From Spartobacteria bacterium UBA695 (GTDB taxonomy: Bacteria > Verrucomicrobiota > Verrucomicrobiia > Chthoniobacterales > Chthoniobacteraceae), in NCBI GenBank assembly GCA_002298145.1, contig DBMP01000030.1, positions 1 to 23,799 of the forward strand: a stretch of 23,799 nucleotides of DNA, given 5' to 3'. The position numbers and the translations under genes are program-made. The notes below the pieces were generated by a model. It was not told where the DNA came from, searched no databases, and was given only the letters and a program-made list of their open reading frames with translations. This document shows, in pieces, positions 1-5,874 of this stretch; position 1 is the first letter of the stretch, and each line of letters opens with the position of its first letter.

Positions 1-42
1 AAGGCCGTCGCGGCTGTTTTTCTACGGCTTACTAACTCCCGG

Positions 43-70
43 CCTCCTTTCGGAATAACCCGAAGGGAGG
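43..70. repeat. Hairpin upstream of the GYF_2 gene
   Basis: Arms 43-53 and 60-70 (CCTCCTTTCGG / CCGAAGGGAGG) pair over 11 bp with one G-T wobble and a six-base loop. The 3' arm is followed by an A/T-rich stretch rather than a clean T-run. It could be the terminator of a gene lying left of the window or a structured 5' leader of the gene at 109. A weaker outer pairing exists between GGCTGTTT at 12-19 and AAACAGCC at 89-96. Confidence 0.45.
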
Positions 71-108
71 CTCGAGTTAAAAATAACCAAACAGCCCAAG
101 GAAGGATT

Positions 109-318
109 ATGACGCCGTTTTCTCACTCTTCAAATCTCTGGTATTATCTAGGTGCCGACAACCGACTGCTTGGCCCCATCACTATCGGGGGTCTCGATGC
201 CCTTTTTGTAGAGGGGGTGATCTCCCTCGAAACGCGGGTCATCCGCGAATTTGGGAAGGATTTCCAGCCTTACGGCGCCGTCTTTACCGACTCCAGCTTG
301 CGAGATCAGCTCCTTTAA
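109..318 (+). CDS. Small GYF_2 (DUF4339)-like domain protein
   Basis: A 69-residue protein that is almost entirely one GYF_2-like fold. The diagnostic pattern is visible: WYY at residues 11-13, a GP pair near 22-23, then a Leu-rich helix, a Gly, and a T-x-V-I strand. In other proteins this domain is usually attached to a membrane or low-complexity segment and is thought to bind proline-rich peptides. Here it stands alone, with no signal peptide or membrane segment. The ATG is supported by a strong AAGGAAGG ribosome-binding sequence about 5 nt upstream, rare in this window. It converges with the protease gene at 387. The specific function is unknown. Confidence 0.72.
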   Translation: MTPFSHSSNLWYYLGADNRLLGPITIGGLDALFVEGVISLETRVIREFGKDFQPYGAVFTDSSLRDQLL

Positions 319-340
319 TAAGCCGACCGTTTCCTGCTTT

Positions 341-371
341 CCTCGTGCCCACACTCTATCTGGGCACGAGG
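341..371. repeat. Palindromic GTGCCCA-type repeat element
   Basis: Arms CCTCGTGCCCA (341-351) and TGGGCACGAGG (361-371) are perfectly complementary around a nine-base loop. The element sits between two convergent genes and may act as a bidirectional 3' hairpin, though no T-tract follows. A relative with the same GTGCCCA outer arm lies at 12847-12878, so this looks like a dispersed repeat family rather than a gene-specific terminator. Confidence 0.6.
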
Positions 372-386
372 GGCGCCGCCAACCTG

Positions 387-1814
387 CTAATCTCCATTGC
401 CGTTGCCGTTGTCGCCATTGCCGCCGAGCGTGATGTAGCGCGTCTGCCCCTGGAACCACGCCCGAGCCAGCACCGTGCTCCCCTTCTTCGTTCCGGAGGC
501 GAGTCGCTGGACATCCGCCGCGTTCTTCACCGGCTGGCGGTTCATCTCCACGATCACCGCCCCCTGGCGCAGGCCCGCGCGGTAGGCGGCGGATTCCTGG
601 TCCACCTCCACCACCACCGCTCCCTGCAAATCCTTTGGCGCGTTGATCTCCTCCCGCGTCGCCCGGTCCAGATCAGCCAGGCGCACCCCTTCCAGAATCG
701 GCGCGGTGGAGGAGTTATCATCCCCGCCCGAAATGCTCGCCTCCTTCTGCGGCAGCTCGCCCAGCTCCACTTGTAGCTCCTTTTCCTTCCCGTCGCGCAG
801 CACCTTCAGCGAAGCCTTCGTGCCCGGGGGGAGCGCCCCCACCATCAGGCGCAGCTCGCGCGGCCCCACCACTTTCTTGCCGTTAAAGGACGTGATCACG
901 TCGCCATTCTCCAGCCCCGCCTTTTCCGCCGGGCTGCCCGACGAAACGTCCGAGACCAGCGCCCCCTCAGCTTCTTTGAGGTTAAAGGCCTGGGCCAGCT
1001 CCGGCGTCACCGGCTGGATCACCGTTCCGAGATAACCCCGGATCACCCGTCCGTTCTGGCGAATACTCTTTAAAATTTCCTGCGCGAGATTCGAGGGCAC
1101 CGCGAAACCGATCCCCTGATTGCCCCCCGAGCGGCTGAAAATCGCCGTATTGATCCCCAGCAGCCGCCCGGCGATATCCACCAGCGCCCCGCCCGAGTTG
1201 CCCGGGTTAATCGAGGCATCCGTCTGGATGAAATTCTCGTAATCCACAATCCCCATGCCGCCCCGGCCCAGCCCGCTCACGATGCCCATCGTCACCGTCT
1301 GCGCCAGGCCAAAGGGATTGCCCACCGCCAGCACGATGTCGCCCACTCGCGCCTTGTCGCTGTCGGCGAAATCCAGCACCGGCAGCCCGGTGGCCTCGAT
1401 CTTGAGCACCGCCAAGTCCGTCCCCGGGTCCGCGCCGATCTTGCGCGCCTTGTACTCCTTGCGGTCGGCGAGGCGGATCGTCACATCGTCCGAACCGTCC
1501 ACCACGTGCCGGTTGGTTAGAATATAGCCGTCATCGCTCACGATCACCCCCGAGCCGAGGCCGCGCTGGCGCTCCACCCCGCCGCCGGGCCCGGGAACGC
1601 CGAAGAAATCCCGAAGCCCTCGGGGGACCCGCACCGTTTTGCTCGTCTGGATGCTGACGACGCTTGGGGCCACCTTATCGACCACCGGGGCGAAGGTCGT
1701 TAGCCCGCCAGTCGTGAGGGGGGGGGGCGTGGGGGGATCGGCCTGTGCCGCGCCTCCGAAGCTAAAAAAGAGAGCCAGCAATCCCGTTCCCGCCGCAAGA
1801 GTGATCCTTTTCAT
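387..1814 (-). CDS. htrA: HtrA/DegP-family periplasmic serine endoprotease
   Basis: A 475-residue protease and chaperone of the HtrA family, predicted to be exported and to degrade misfolded envelope proteins. Residues 1-25 form a Sec signal peptide (KR, hydrophobic core, AQA cleavage site). The trypsin-like domain follows, with catalytic His103 (TNRHVVDG), Asp133 (GTDLAVL) and Ser207 (GNSGGALVD). Two PDZ domains occupy about 260-350 and 375-463, as in DegP/DegQ. The protein ends in a Gly/Asn/Asp tail. The reading frame stays open upstream across polX, but the signal peptide fixes the start at the ATG at 1814. A run of ten C on the coding strand lies just after the signal peptide. The gene is divergent from polX. 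Confidence 0.95.
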   Translation of the reverse strand: MKRITLAAGTGLLALFFSFGGAAQADPPTPPPLTTGGLTTFAPVVDKVAPSVVSIQTSKTVRVPRGLRDFFGVPGPGGGVERQRGLGSGVIVSDDGYILTNRHVVDGSDDVTIRLADRKEYKARKIGADPGTDLAVLKIEATGLPVLDFADSDKARVGDIVLAVGNPFGLAQTVTMGIVSGLGRGGMGIVDYENFIQTDASINPGNSGGALVDIAGRLLGINTAIFSRSGGNQGIGFAVPSNLAQEILKSIRQNGRVIRGYLGTVIQPVTPELAQAFNLKEAEGALVSDVSSGSPAEKAGLENGDVITSFNGKKVVGPRELRLMVGALPPGTKASLKVLRDGKEKELQVELGELPQKEASISGGDDNSSTAPILEGVRLADLDRATREEINAPKDLQGAVVVEVDQESAAYRAGLRQGAVIVEMNRQPVKNAADVQRLASGTKKGSTVLARAWFQGQTRYITLGGNGDNGNGNGD

Positions 1815-1872
1815 AGAGAGAGAAATTTCCGATTGAGAATCGCGGCCCGACCGGCGGGTTGGTTGTTTGGTT

Positions 1873-1932
1873 CTCACGCAAAGGCGCAAAGTATTCCTGC
1901 CTTTCCTTTGCGCCTTTGCGCCTTTGCGTGAG
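1873..1932. repeat. 19-nt perfect inverted repeat in the htrA-polX spacer
   Basis: Arm 1873-1891 (CTCACGCAAAGGCGCAAAG) is exactly complementary to 1914-1932, separated by a 22-nt pyrimidine-rich loop. The right side also carries a tandem partial repeat of CGCCTTTG. It lies between the divergent starts of htrA (1814) and polX (1974), so it could form a cruciform near both promoters. Similar GCGCCTTTTT motifs occur at about 9014-9030, so this may be a dispersed repeat. Confidence 0.75.
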
Positions 1933-1973
1933 GTTTCTTGCGCCCGGGCGCGCCGGGGGCTACGCTGCCCCGC

Positions 1974-3731
1974 ATGACGAAGGAGGAAGTGATCAACACC
2001 CTGGAGGCCATCGCCCGGCTCCTGGAACTCAAAGGGGAAAACCCGTTCAAAATCCGCGCCTATGGCAACGCCATCCGCGCCCTGGAGACCTACTCCGGCC
2101 ACTTCGAGTCCCTCGTCCAGGAAGGCCGCCTCCAGGAAATCCCCGGCATCGGCCAGGCGATCTCCGACAAAATCACCGAACTCGTCACCACCGGCCACCT
2201 CGGCTACTACGAGGCCCTCAAAGCCGAATTCCCCGCCGGGATCTTCGAGCTTTTCGAGCTGATCGGCCTCGGGCCCAAGAAAATCCGCGCCCTCTACGAC
2301 CAGCTCGGCGTCGCCTCCATCGCCGACCTCGAAACAGCCTGCAAAGAGGGCAAAGTCGCCACACTCGCCGGGTTCGGAGAGAAAACCGCCGTCAATATCC
2401 TCCACGCCATCGAAGAGCGCCAGAGCGTCGCAGGCAGCTTCCTGCTCTCCACCGCCTCCATCGCCGCCGAAATCCTCTACAGCGACCTCCGCCAGCACCC
2501 CGACGTCGATCAAGTCGCCGTCGGCGGCAGCTACCGTCGGCGCAAAGAGATCCTCCATGATCTCGACTTCGTCGTCGCCTCCCGCGAGCCCGCCGAAATC
2601 ACCTCCTTTTTCACCACCCACCCGCTGGTCGAGAGCATCATGGTCAGCGGCGCCACCAAATCGAGCGTGCGCCTGAAAAACGGCATGCAGGCCGACCTCC
2701 GCGTCGTCAGCAACGCCGAGTACCCCTTCGCCCTCAACTACTTCACCGGCAGCAAAGAGCACAACATCGCCCTGCGGGGCCGCGCCTTGCAGCGGGGCTG
2801 GTCCCTCAACGAATACCGCCTCTCGCCGGTCGAAAACGGGCGCGTCAAGCCCCAGCCCATCCCCGAGATCGTCCAGGAAAGCGACCTCTACCGCGCCCTG
2901 GGCCTTGACTACGTCGAGCCTGAGATGCGCGAGAACGTGGGCGAGATCGCCGCCGCCGAAGCCCACACCCTGCCCCGGCTCATCGAGCTGGAGAACCTGC
3001 GCGGCACCTTCCACAACCACACCACCGCCAGCGACGGCCGTTCCACACTGGAGGAAATGGTCTCGGCCGCCCGCGACCTCGGCCTGCAATACCTCGGCAT
3101 CGCCGACCACTCCAAGGCCTCCTTCCAGGCCCACGGCCTTGACGAAGCGCGCCTCGCCGCCCAGCTCGACGAAATCGCCCGCCTGAATGCCGAAATCGGC
3201 GGCGGCTTCCGCATCTTCAGCGGCATCGAAGTCGATATCCTCAAAGACGGCACCCTCGATTTCTCCGACGAAATCCTCTCCCGGCTCGACTACGCCGTCG
3301 CCAGCGTCCACTCCGTCTTCAACCTCTCCGAAGCCGAGATGACCCAGCGCATCATTCGGGCTATCCGCAACCCCTACGTCACCTTCCTGGGCCACCCCAC
3401 CGGGCGGCTGCTCCTAACGCGCAAGGAATACGCCCTCAACCTCCCCGCCGTCATCGAAGCGGCGGCGGAAACGGGGACCTGGATCGAGCTCAACGGCTCC
3501 CCGCAGCGCCTCGACCTCGACTGGCGCTGGTGGCCCCTGGCTAAGGAAAAAGGCGTGCGCTGCGTCATCACCCCGGACGCCCACGACACCGCCGGGTTCC
3601 ACCACCTCTGGTTTGGCATCGCCGCCGCCCGCAAAGGGGGGCTGACCAAAGCCGACGTCGTCAACACCCTCCCGCTCGCGAAAATCGAAGCGGCGCTGAA
3701 AGAGAAACGGACGCGGGCTGGGAAAATCTAG
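1974..3731 (+). CDS. polX: DNA polymerase/3'-5' exonuclease PolX
   Basis: A 585-residue family X DNA polymerase fused to a PHP phosphoesterase domain, the usual bacterial PolX layout, acting in gap-filling and base-excision repair. Residues 1-150 are helix-hairpin-helix modules (IPGIG near 56-60, LIGLG near 96-100). The nucleotidyltransferase core has GGSYRRRKE then the Asp196/Asp198 pair, with the third Asp at 241. The PHP domain (about 345-575) shows metal ligands His347, His349, Asp354, His379, Glu419, His446, His474, Asp535 and His537, so exonuclease activity is likely intact. An upstream TTG at 1938 is in frame, but the ATG at 1974 begins the conserved domain. There is no Shine-Dalgarno upstream; an AGGAGG lies just inside the gene. 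Confidence 0.95.
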   Translation: MTKEEVINTLEAIARLLELKGENPFKIRAYGNAIRALETYSGHFESLVQEGRLQEIPGIGQAISDKITELVTTGHLGYYEALKAEFPAGIFELFELIGLGPKKIRALYDQLGVASIADLETACKEGKVATLAGFGEKTAVNILHAIEERQSVAGSFLLSTASIAAEILYSDLRQHPDVDQVAVGGSYRRRKEILHDLDFVVASREPAEITSFFTTHPLVESIMVSGATKSSVRLKNGMQADLRVVSNAEYPFALNYFTGSKEHNIALRGRALQRGWSLNEYRLSPVENGRVKPQPIPEIVQESDLYRALGLDYVEPEMRENVGEIAAAEAHTLPRLIELENLRGTFHNHTTASDGRSTLEEMVSAARDLGLQYLGIADHSKASFQAHGLDEARLAAQLDEIARLNAEIGGGFRIFSGIEVDILKDGTLDFSDEILSRLDYAVASVHSVFNLSEAEMTQRIIRAIRNPYVTFLGHPTGRLLLTRKEYALNLPAVIEAAAETGTWIELNGSPQRLDLDWRWWPLAKEKGVRCVITPDAHDTAGFHHLWFGIAAARKGGLTKADVVNTLPLAKIEAALKEKRTRAGKI

Positions 3732-4108
3732 TGGAAAAAGCCCTGGTAGATTTCCTGAAAGAGCTGGAAGACGACCATCCCGCGTTTATGAACTGTAGGC
3801 CGGTACTGGTCTCTTCCGCTGATCCCGAAGGGAGTACACCTCTGCATGTGGCTGCGATCCGGGGAGATGTCATGACTGCCCGGCTCTTGATTGAAGCTGG
3901 TGCGGACATCAATGCGCAAGGAGACGGAGGCTACACCCCGTTGCACGAAGCCTGTACGCAGCGGAAGCGGAATGTTGTCGAATTGCTGCTTCAATACGGA
4001 GCCGATCAATCCATTTGTGAGCGAGATGGGCTGACTCCTCTGGATCTAGCGGAGATGTTCGAGGCCGAAGAGATTGTGGAACTATTGAAGTATCCTCCGC
4101 GTTGGTAA
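3731..4108 (+). CDS. Small ankyrin-repeat protein coupled to polX
   Basis: A 125-residue protein with about three ankyrin repeats: STPLHVAAIRGD near 35-46, GYTPLHEAC near 67-75, and GLTPLDLAE near 100-108, each followed by the typical LL...GAD turn. There is no signal peptide or membrane segment, so it is probably a cytoplasmic protein-binding module. It starts at GTG 3731, sharing one base with the polX stop (TAGTG), which implies translational coupling. Its base composition is clearly more AT-rich than polX, suggesting a separate origin. The partner is unknown; a role tied to PolX is only inferred from the overlap. Confidence 0.85.
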   Translation: MEKALVDFLKELEDDHPAFMNCRPVLVSSADPEGSTPLHVAAIRGDVMTARLLIEAGADINAQGDGGYTPLHEACTQRKRNVVELLLQYGADQSICERDGLTPLDLAEMFEAEEIVELLKYPPRW

Positions 4109-4127
4109 GCGCGGGGTCTCCAGAGCC

Positions 4128-4247
4128 CCTCGTTCCCAATCTCCAGAGTGGGAACGTCTTTGTGTAGCGAAACTCCGTTTCGCAGGGGTGGGGGATCTGG
4201 AGATTCCCGGACAGCTTGCGTTACGAATCTGGAGATTCGCAACGAGG
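4128..4247. repeat. Composite palindromic repeat, copy A
   Basis: A 120-nt chain of four palindromes in tandem: GTTCCCAATCT..., GCGAAACTCCGTTTCGC, GGATCTGGAGATTCC and GTTACGAATCTGGAG.... All but the GCGAAA one have a CTGGAG or CTCCAG apex. The reverse complement of 9034-9154 matches it with about five substitutions and one single-base indel. Copy A has lost symmetry in its first and last palindromes, so it is the more decayed copy. It follows the ankyrin gene. Confidence 0.85.
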
Positions 4248-4278
4248 GCAAAATTTTTCGCCCAACAAGGTGCTAGGC

Positions 4279-4581
4279 TTATCGAACGACCGCTCGCAAG
4301 ATGCTTCCCCCAATATCAACAGCGCCTTTGATATTCTTCATGGTGTTGTCACGCTTTTTCTGTTCAAGCGCCATTTCCTCGGCGACTTGCTCCCGTTGCC
4401 TGGAGTATTGCGCGGCCTGCGCACTGCTAATTTGAGCATCAGCGCGGCCACGGTTTGCGTTGATATTGGATGTGTCGGATCCCGCTCCATGACTGGCAAC
4501 AGATGGGCCAGGAGGAGTTACACATCCCGCAATACCTACAACTGCGATGCATATACCGAGCAGGTTCAGTTTTGTTCTCAT
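4279..4581 (-). CDS. Small putative lipoprotein, paralogue of the next gene upstream
   Basis: A 100-residue protein with a lipoprotein signal (MRTK, hydrophobic stretch, lipobox VGIAGC with Cys20). The mature part contains GRADAQISSAQA followed by a Gln/Glu/Arg-rich segment that should form an amphipathic helix or coiled coil. It shares its post-lipobox pattern, the GRADAQISSAQA block and the YSRQR.QV.EEM.LEQ.KR pattern with the protein at 4609-4875, so the two are tandem duplicates. No known family is recognised. It is the last gene of a four-gene lipoprotein row on the minus strand. No Shine-Dalgarno precedes the ATG. Confidence 0.78.
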   Translation of the reverse strand: MRTKLNLLGICIAVVGIAGCVTPPGPSVASHGAGSDTSNINANRGRADAQISSAQAAQYSRQREQVAEEMALEQKKRDNTMKNIKGAVDIGGSILRAVVR

Positions 4582-4608
4582 ACACGTGCTGAAGCTACGT
4601 TCCCAAAT

Positions 4609-4875
4609 CTAGAAGGCCCCGAACATGTTTGCCGCGGTATGCTGACGTTTTTGCTGTTCAAGCTGCATTTCCTCGGAAACCTGCTGCCGCTGCCGGGAGT
4701 ATTGATTGGCCTGGGCGCTGCTGATTTGCGCGTCGGCCCGGCCGCGAGAAGCGTTAAGATACGCGGCGTCGGAACCCGCCCCCATGCTGGCAACGGAGGT
4801 CCCGGGCGGCACAACACATCCCGTCATACTTACAGATGCGATCAATATTCCCAACAGAATCGGTTTGTTTTTCAT
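4609..4875 (-). CDS. Small putative lipoprotein, tandem duplicate
   Basis: An 88-residue protein starting at ATG 4875; the longer reading frame to 4974 lacks a signal peptide ahead of the hydrophobic stretch and is not favoured. The lipobox is VSMTGC with Cys19. The mature region matches the 4279-4581 protein through the GRADAQISSAQA block and the Gln/Glu-rich helix, but the C-terminus is shorter and diverges. The 27-bp gap to the downstream paralogue suggests co-transcription. Function unknown; it is probably membrane-anchored in the envelope. Confidence 0.78.
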   Translation of the reverse strand: MKNKPILLGILIASVSMTGCVVPPGTSVASMGAGSDAAYLNASRGRADAQISSAQANQYSRQRQQVSEEMQLEQQKRQHTAANMFGAF

Positions 4876-4903
4876 GAGGTTGTTTGGACTAAGAAATGAA
4901 AAA

Positions 4904-5161
4904 TCACGGGACGATGATCGTGGTCCTGGGGGCAACATACTCGGGTGTATTACGGGTGGCGTACTCATACGCACGCGCCCGATTCATCCGATCGACGTCT
5001 TGAATTTCATATCCTTCAAGTTCGATCCGATGAGTGTTTCGGCGGTTTGCCTCCGCTTGAGCCGGGCTCATGGCGAAGTATCCCGCATTGGGGGTTGGGG
5101 CCACACAACCAGTGAGCGCCGACATCGCAATAAACAGAATAGTGAAATGGGTCGTTTTCAT
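4904..5161 (-). CDS. Small putative lipoprotein
   Basis: An 85-residue protein with a signal peptide and lipobox (MSALTGC, Cys19). The mature part is hydrophilic, with an Ala/Glu/Asn-Arg-rich segment and several Tyr; it ends in a short hydrophobic Thr/Ile tail. It is not obviously homologous to the duplicated pair downstream but shares their layout and lower GC. No Shine-Dalgarno is seen. I recognise no family. It is 28 bp upstream of the 4609-4875 gene and probably in the same transcript. Confidence 0.75.
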   Translation of the reverse strand: MKTTHFTILFIAMSALTGCVAPTPNAGYFAMSPAQAEANRRNTHRIELEGYEIQDVDRMNRARAYEYATRNTPEYVAPRTTIIVP

Positions 5162-5175
5162 AATGCAATTGGCTT

Positions 5176-5192
5176 GGGTATTTAAAATACCC
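5176..5192. promoter_or_regulatory. Perfect 7+7 palindrome between lipoprotein genes
   Basis: GGGTATT (5176-5182) and AATACCC (5186-5192) flank a three-base TAA spacer. It lies between the stop of the gene at 5221-5397 and the start of the gene at 4904-5161. There is no T-run, so an intrinsic terminator is unlikely; an operator or RNA processing hairpin is possible. Confidence 0.35.
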
Positions 5193-5220
5193 CGAAGAAT
5201 TTCCCAATGAGTTACTGCGA

Positions 5221-5397
5221 TTACTTTAGCCTGTCTCTCGGGGTAACCGTTCCGGGATACATTTCGTAGTAACGGCTACCCTGTGCCTGCATCAGTGCTT
5301 CGTTCTCCCTGACTTGTCGGGTCATGCACGGAATCGAGCACCCCGTCATATTGATGATAATAGTACTTAGTAGGACTAAAGTTATCTGGGTTTTCAT
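5221..5397 (-). CDS. Very small putative lipoprotein
   Basis: A 58-residue protein from ATG 5397: a Lys-containing N-terminus, a hydrophobic stretch and the lipobox INMTGC with Cys20. The mature chain of fewer than 40 residues has an extra Cys and Met-Thr-Arg, then a Tyr-rich segment. The frame is open to 5466, but the extra N-terminal residues do not look like a signal peptide. It is the first gene of the four-gene lipoprotein row. The family is not recognised. Confidence 0.62.
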   Translation of the reverse strand: MKTQITLVLLSTIIINMTGCSIPCMTRQVRENEALMQAQGSRYYEMYPGTVTPRDRLK

Positions 5398-5812
5398 TGG
5401 AAAAATGCCATGGCCCGTCCACAGTTCAAAATACATCCCCATTGGGAATGTTCCGATCTGAGTCAAAATGCCGAGGGGGTGGGAACTAACCGGGACTTAA
5501 TTTGCGCTTACTGATTCCTTCGTTATGAATACCGCTGAATATTTTTGGGTAAACCGTGTTAATGAGCTCTTTTTACCGAAAGAAATTCTTAAGTCGACTG
5601 TTTTTTATGAATTAATCATCTCGGGTGCGTCTCAGGACTATAATTTATTTTGAGGGACCCTGGATGAGGGTTAAGGCACCGCCCCAATGTTTCGGTCGTA
5701 CCCTGCCATCGCTTGGAAATAACTGGGTTTTTGGGCGACGGGATTTTGGTCAGGGCAAGGCGGAAATCGTAATTTCCGGGCCTTCTACGAAAGAGCCCAC
5801 GGAGGGATATGA
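5398..5812. other. AT-rich spacer with no confident gene
   Basis: This spacer of just over 400 bp lies between the lipoprotein row and the rpsA terminator. Its first half is markedly more AT-rich than the rest of the window. It must contain the promoter of the lipoprotein row, but I see no strong -35/-10 pair. The only protein-like reading frame is the 42-codon ORF at 5525-5653; longer frames here have unconvincing composition. Confidence 0.6.
5525..5653 (+). CDS. Possible 42-residue ORF or gene remnant
   Basis: ATG 5525 to TGA 5651-5653 encodes 42 residues with a natural-looking composition (aromatic and charged residues mixed, e.g. AEYFWVNRVNELFLPKEI). There is no Shine-Dalgarno and no recognised domain. 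The AT-rich composition departs from the surroundings, so it may be the remnant of a transferred gene. Alternatively it is chance. Confidence 0.22.
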   Translation: MNTAEYFWVNRVNELFLPKEILKSTVFYELIISGASQDYNLF

Positions 5813-5818
5813 GCAAAA

Positions 5819-5848
5819 AAAACCCCGGCCATTGCTGACCGGGGTTTT
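5819..5848 (-). terminator. Intrinsic terminator of rpsA
   Basis: Arms AAAACCCCGG (5819-5828) and CCGGGGTTTT (5839-5848) form a 10-bp stem with a 10-nt loop. Read on the minus strand it is followed by a T-run of eight (plus-strand A at 5815-5822), 26 bp past the rpsA stop. The symmetric ends would also allow some termination from the plus strand. Confidence 0.9.
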
Positions 5849-5874
5849 ACAATTATCTAGTCTGGAAGCAAGGG

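Noticed and set aside
1815..3395. Upstream continuation of the htrA frame across polX on the minus strand
   Set aside because: It is the antisense shadow of polX; the signal peptide at 1814 gives a clear start and the extension has no domain.
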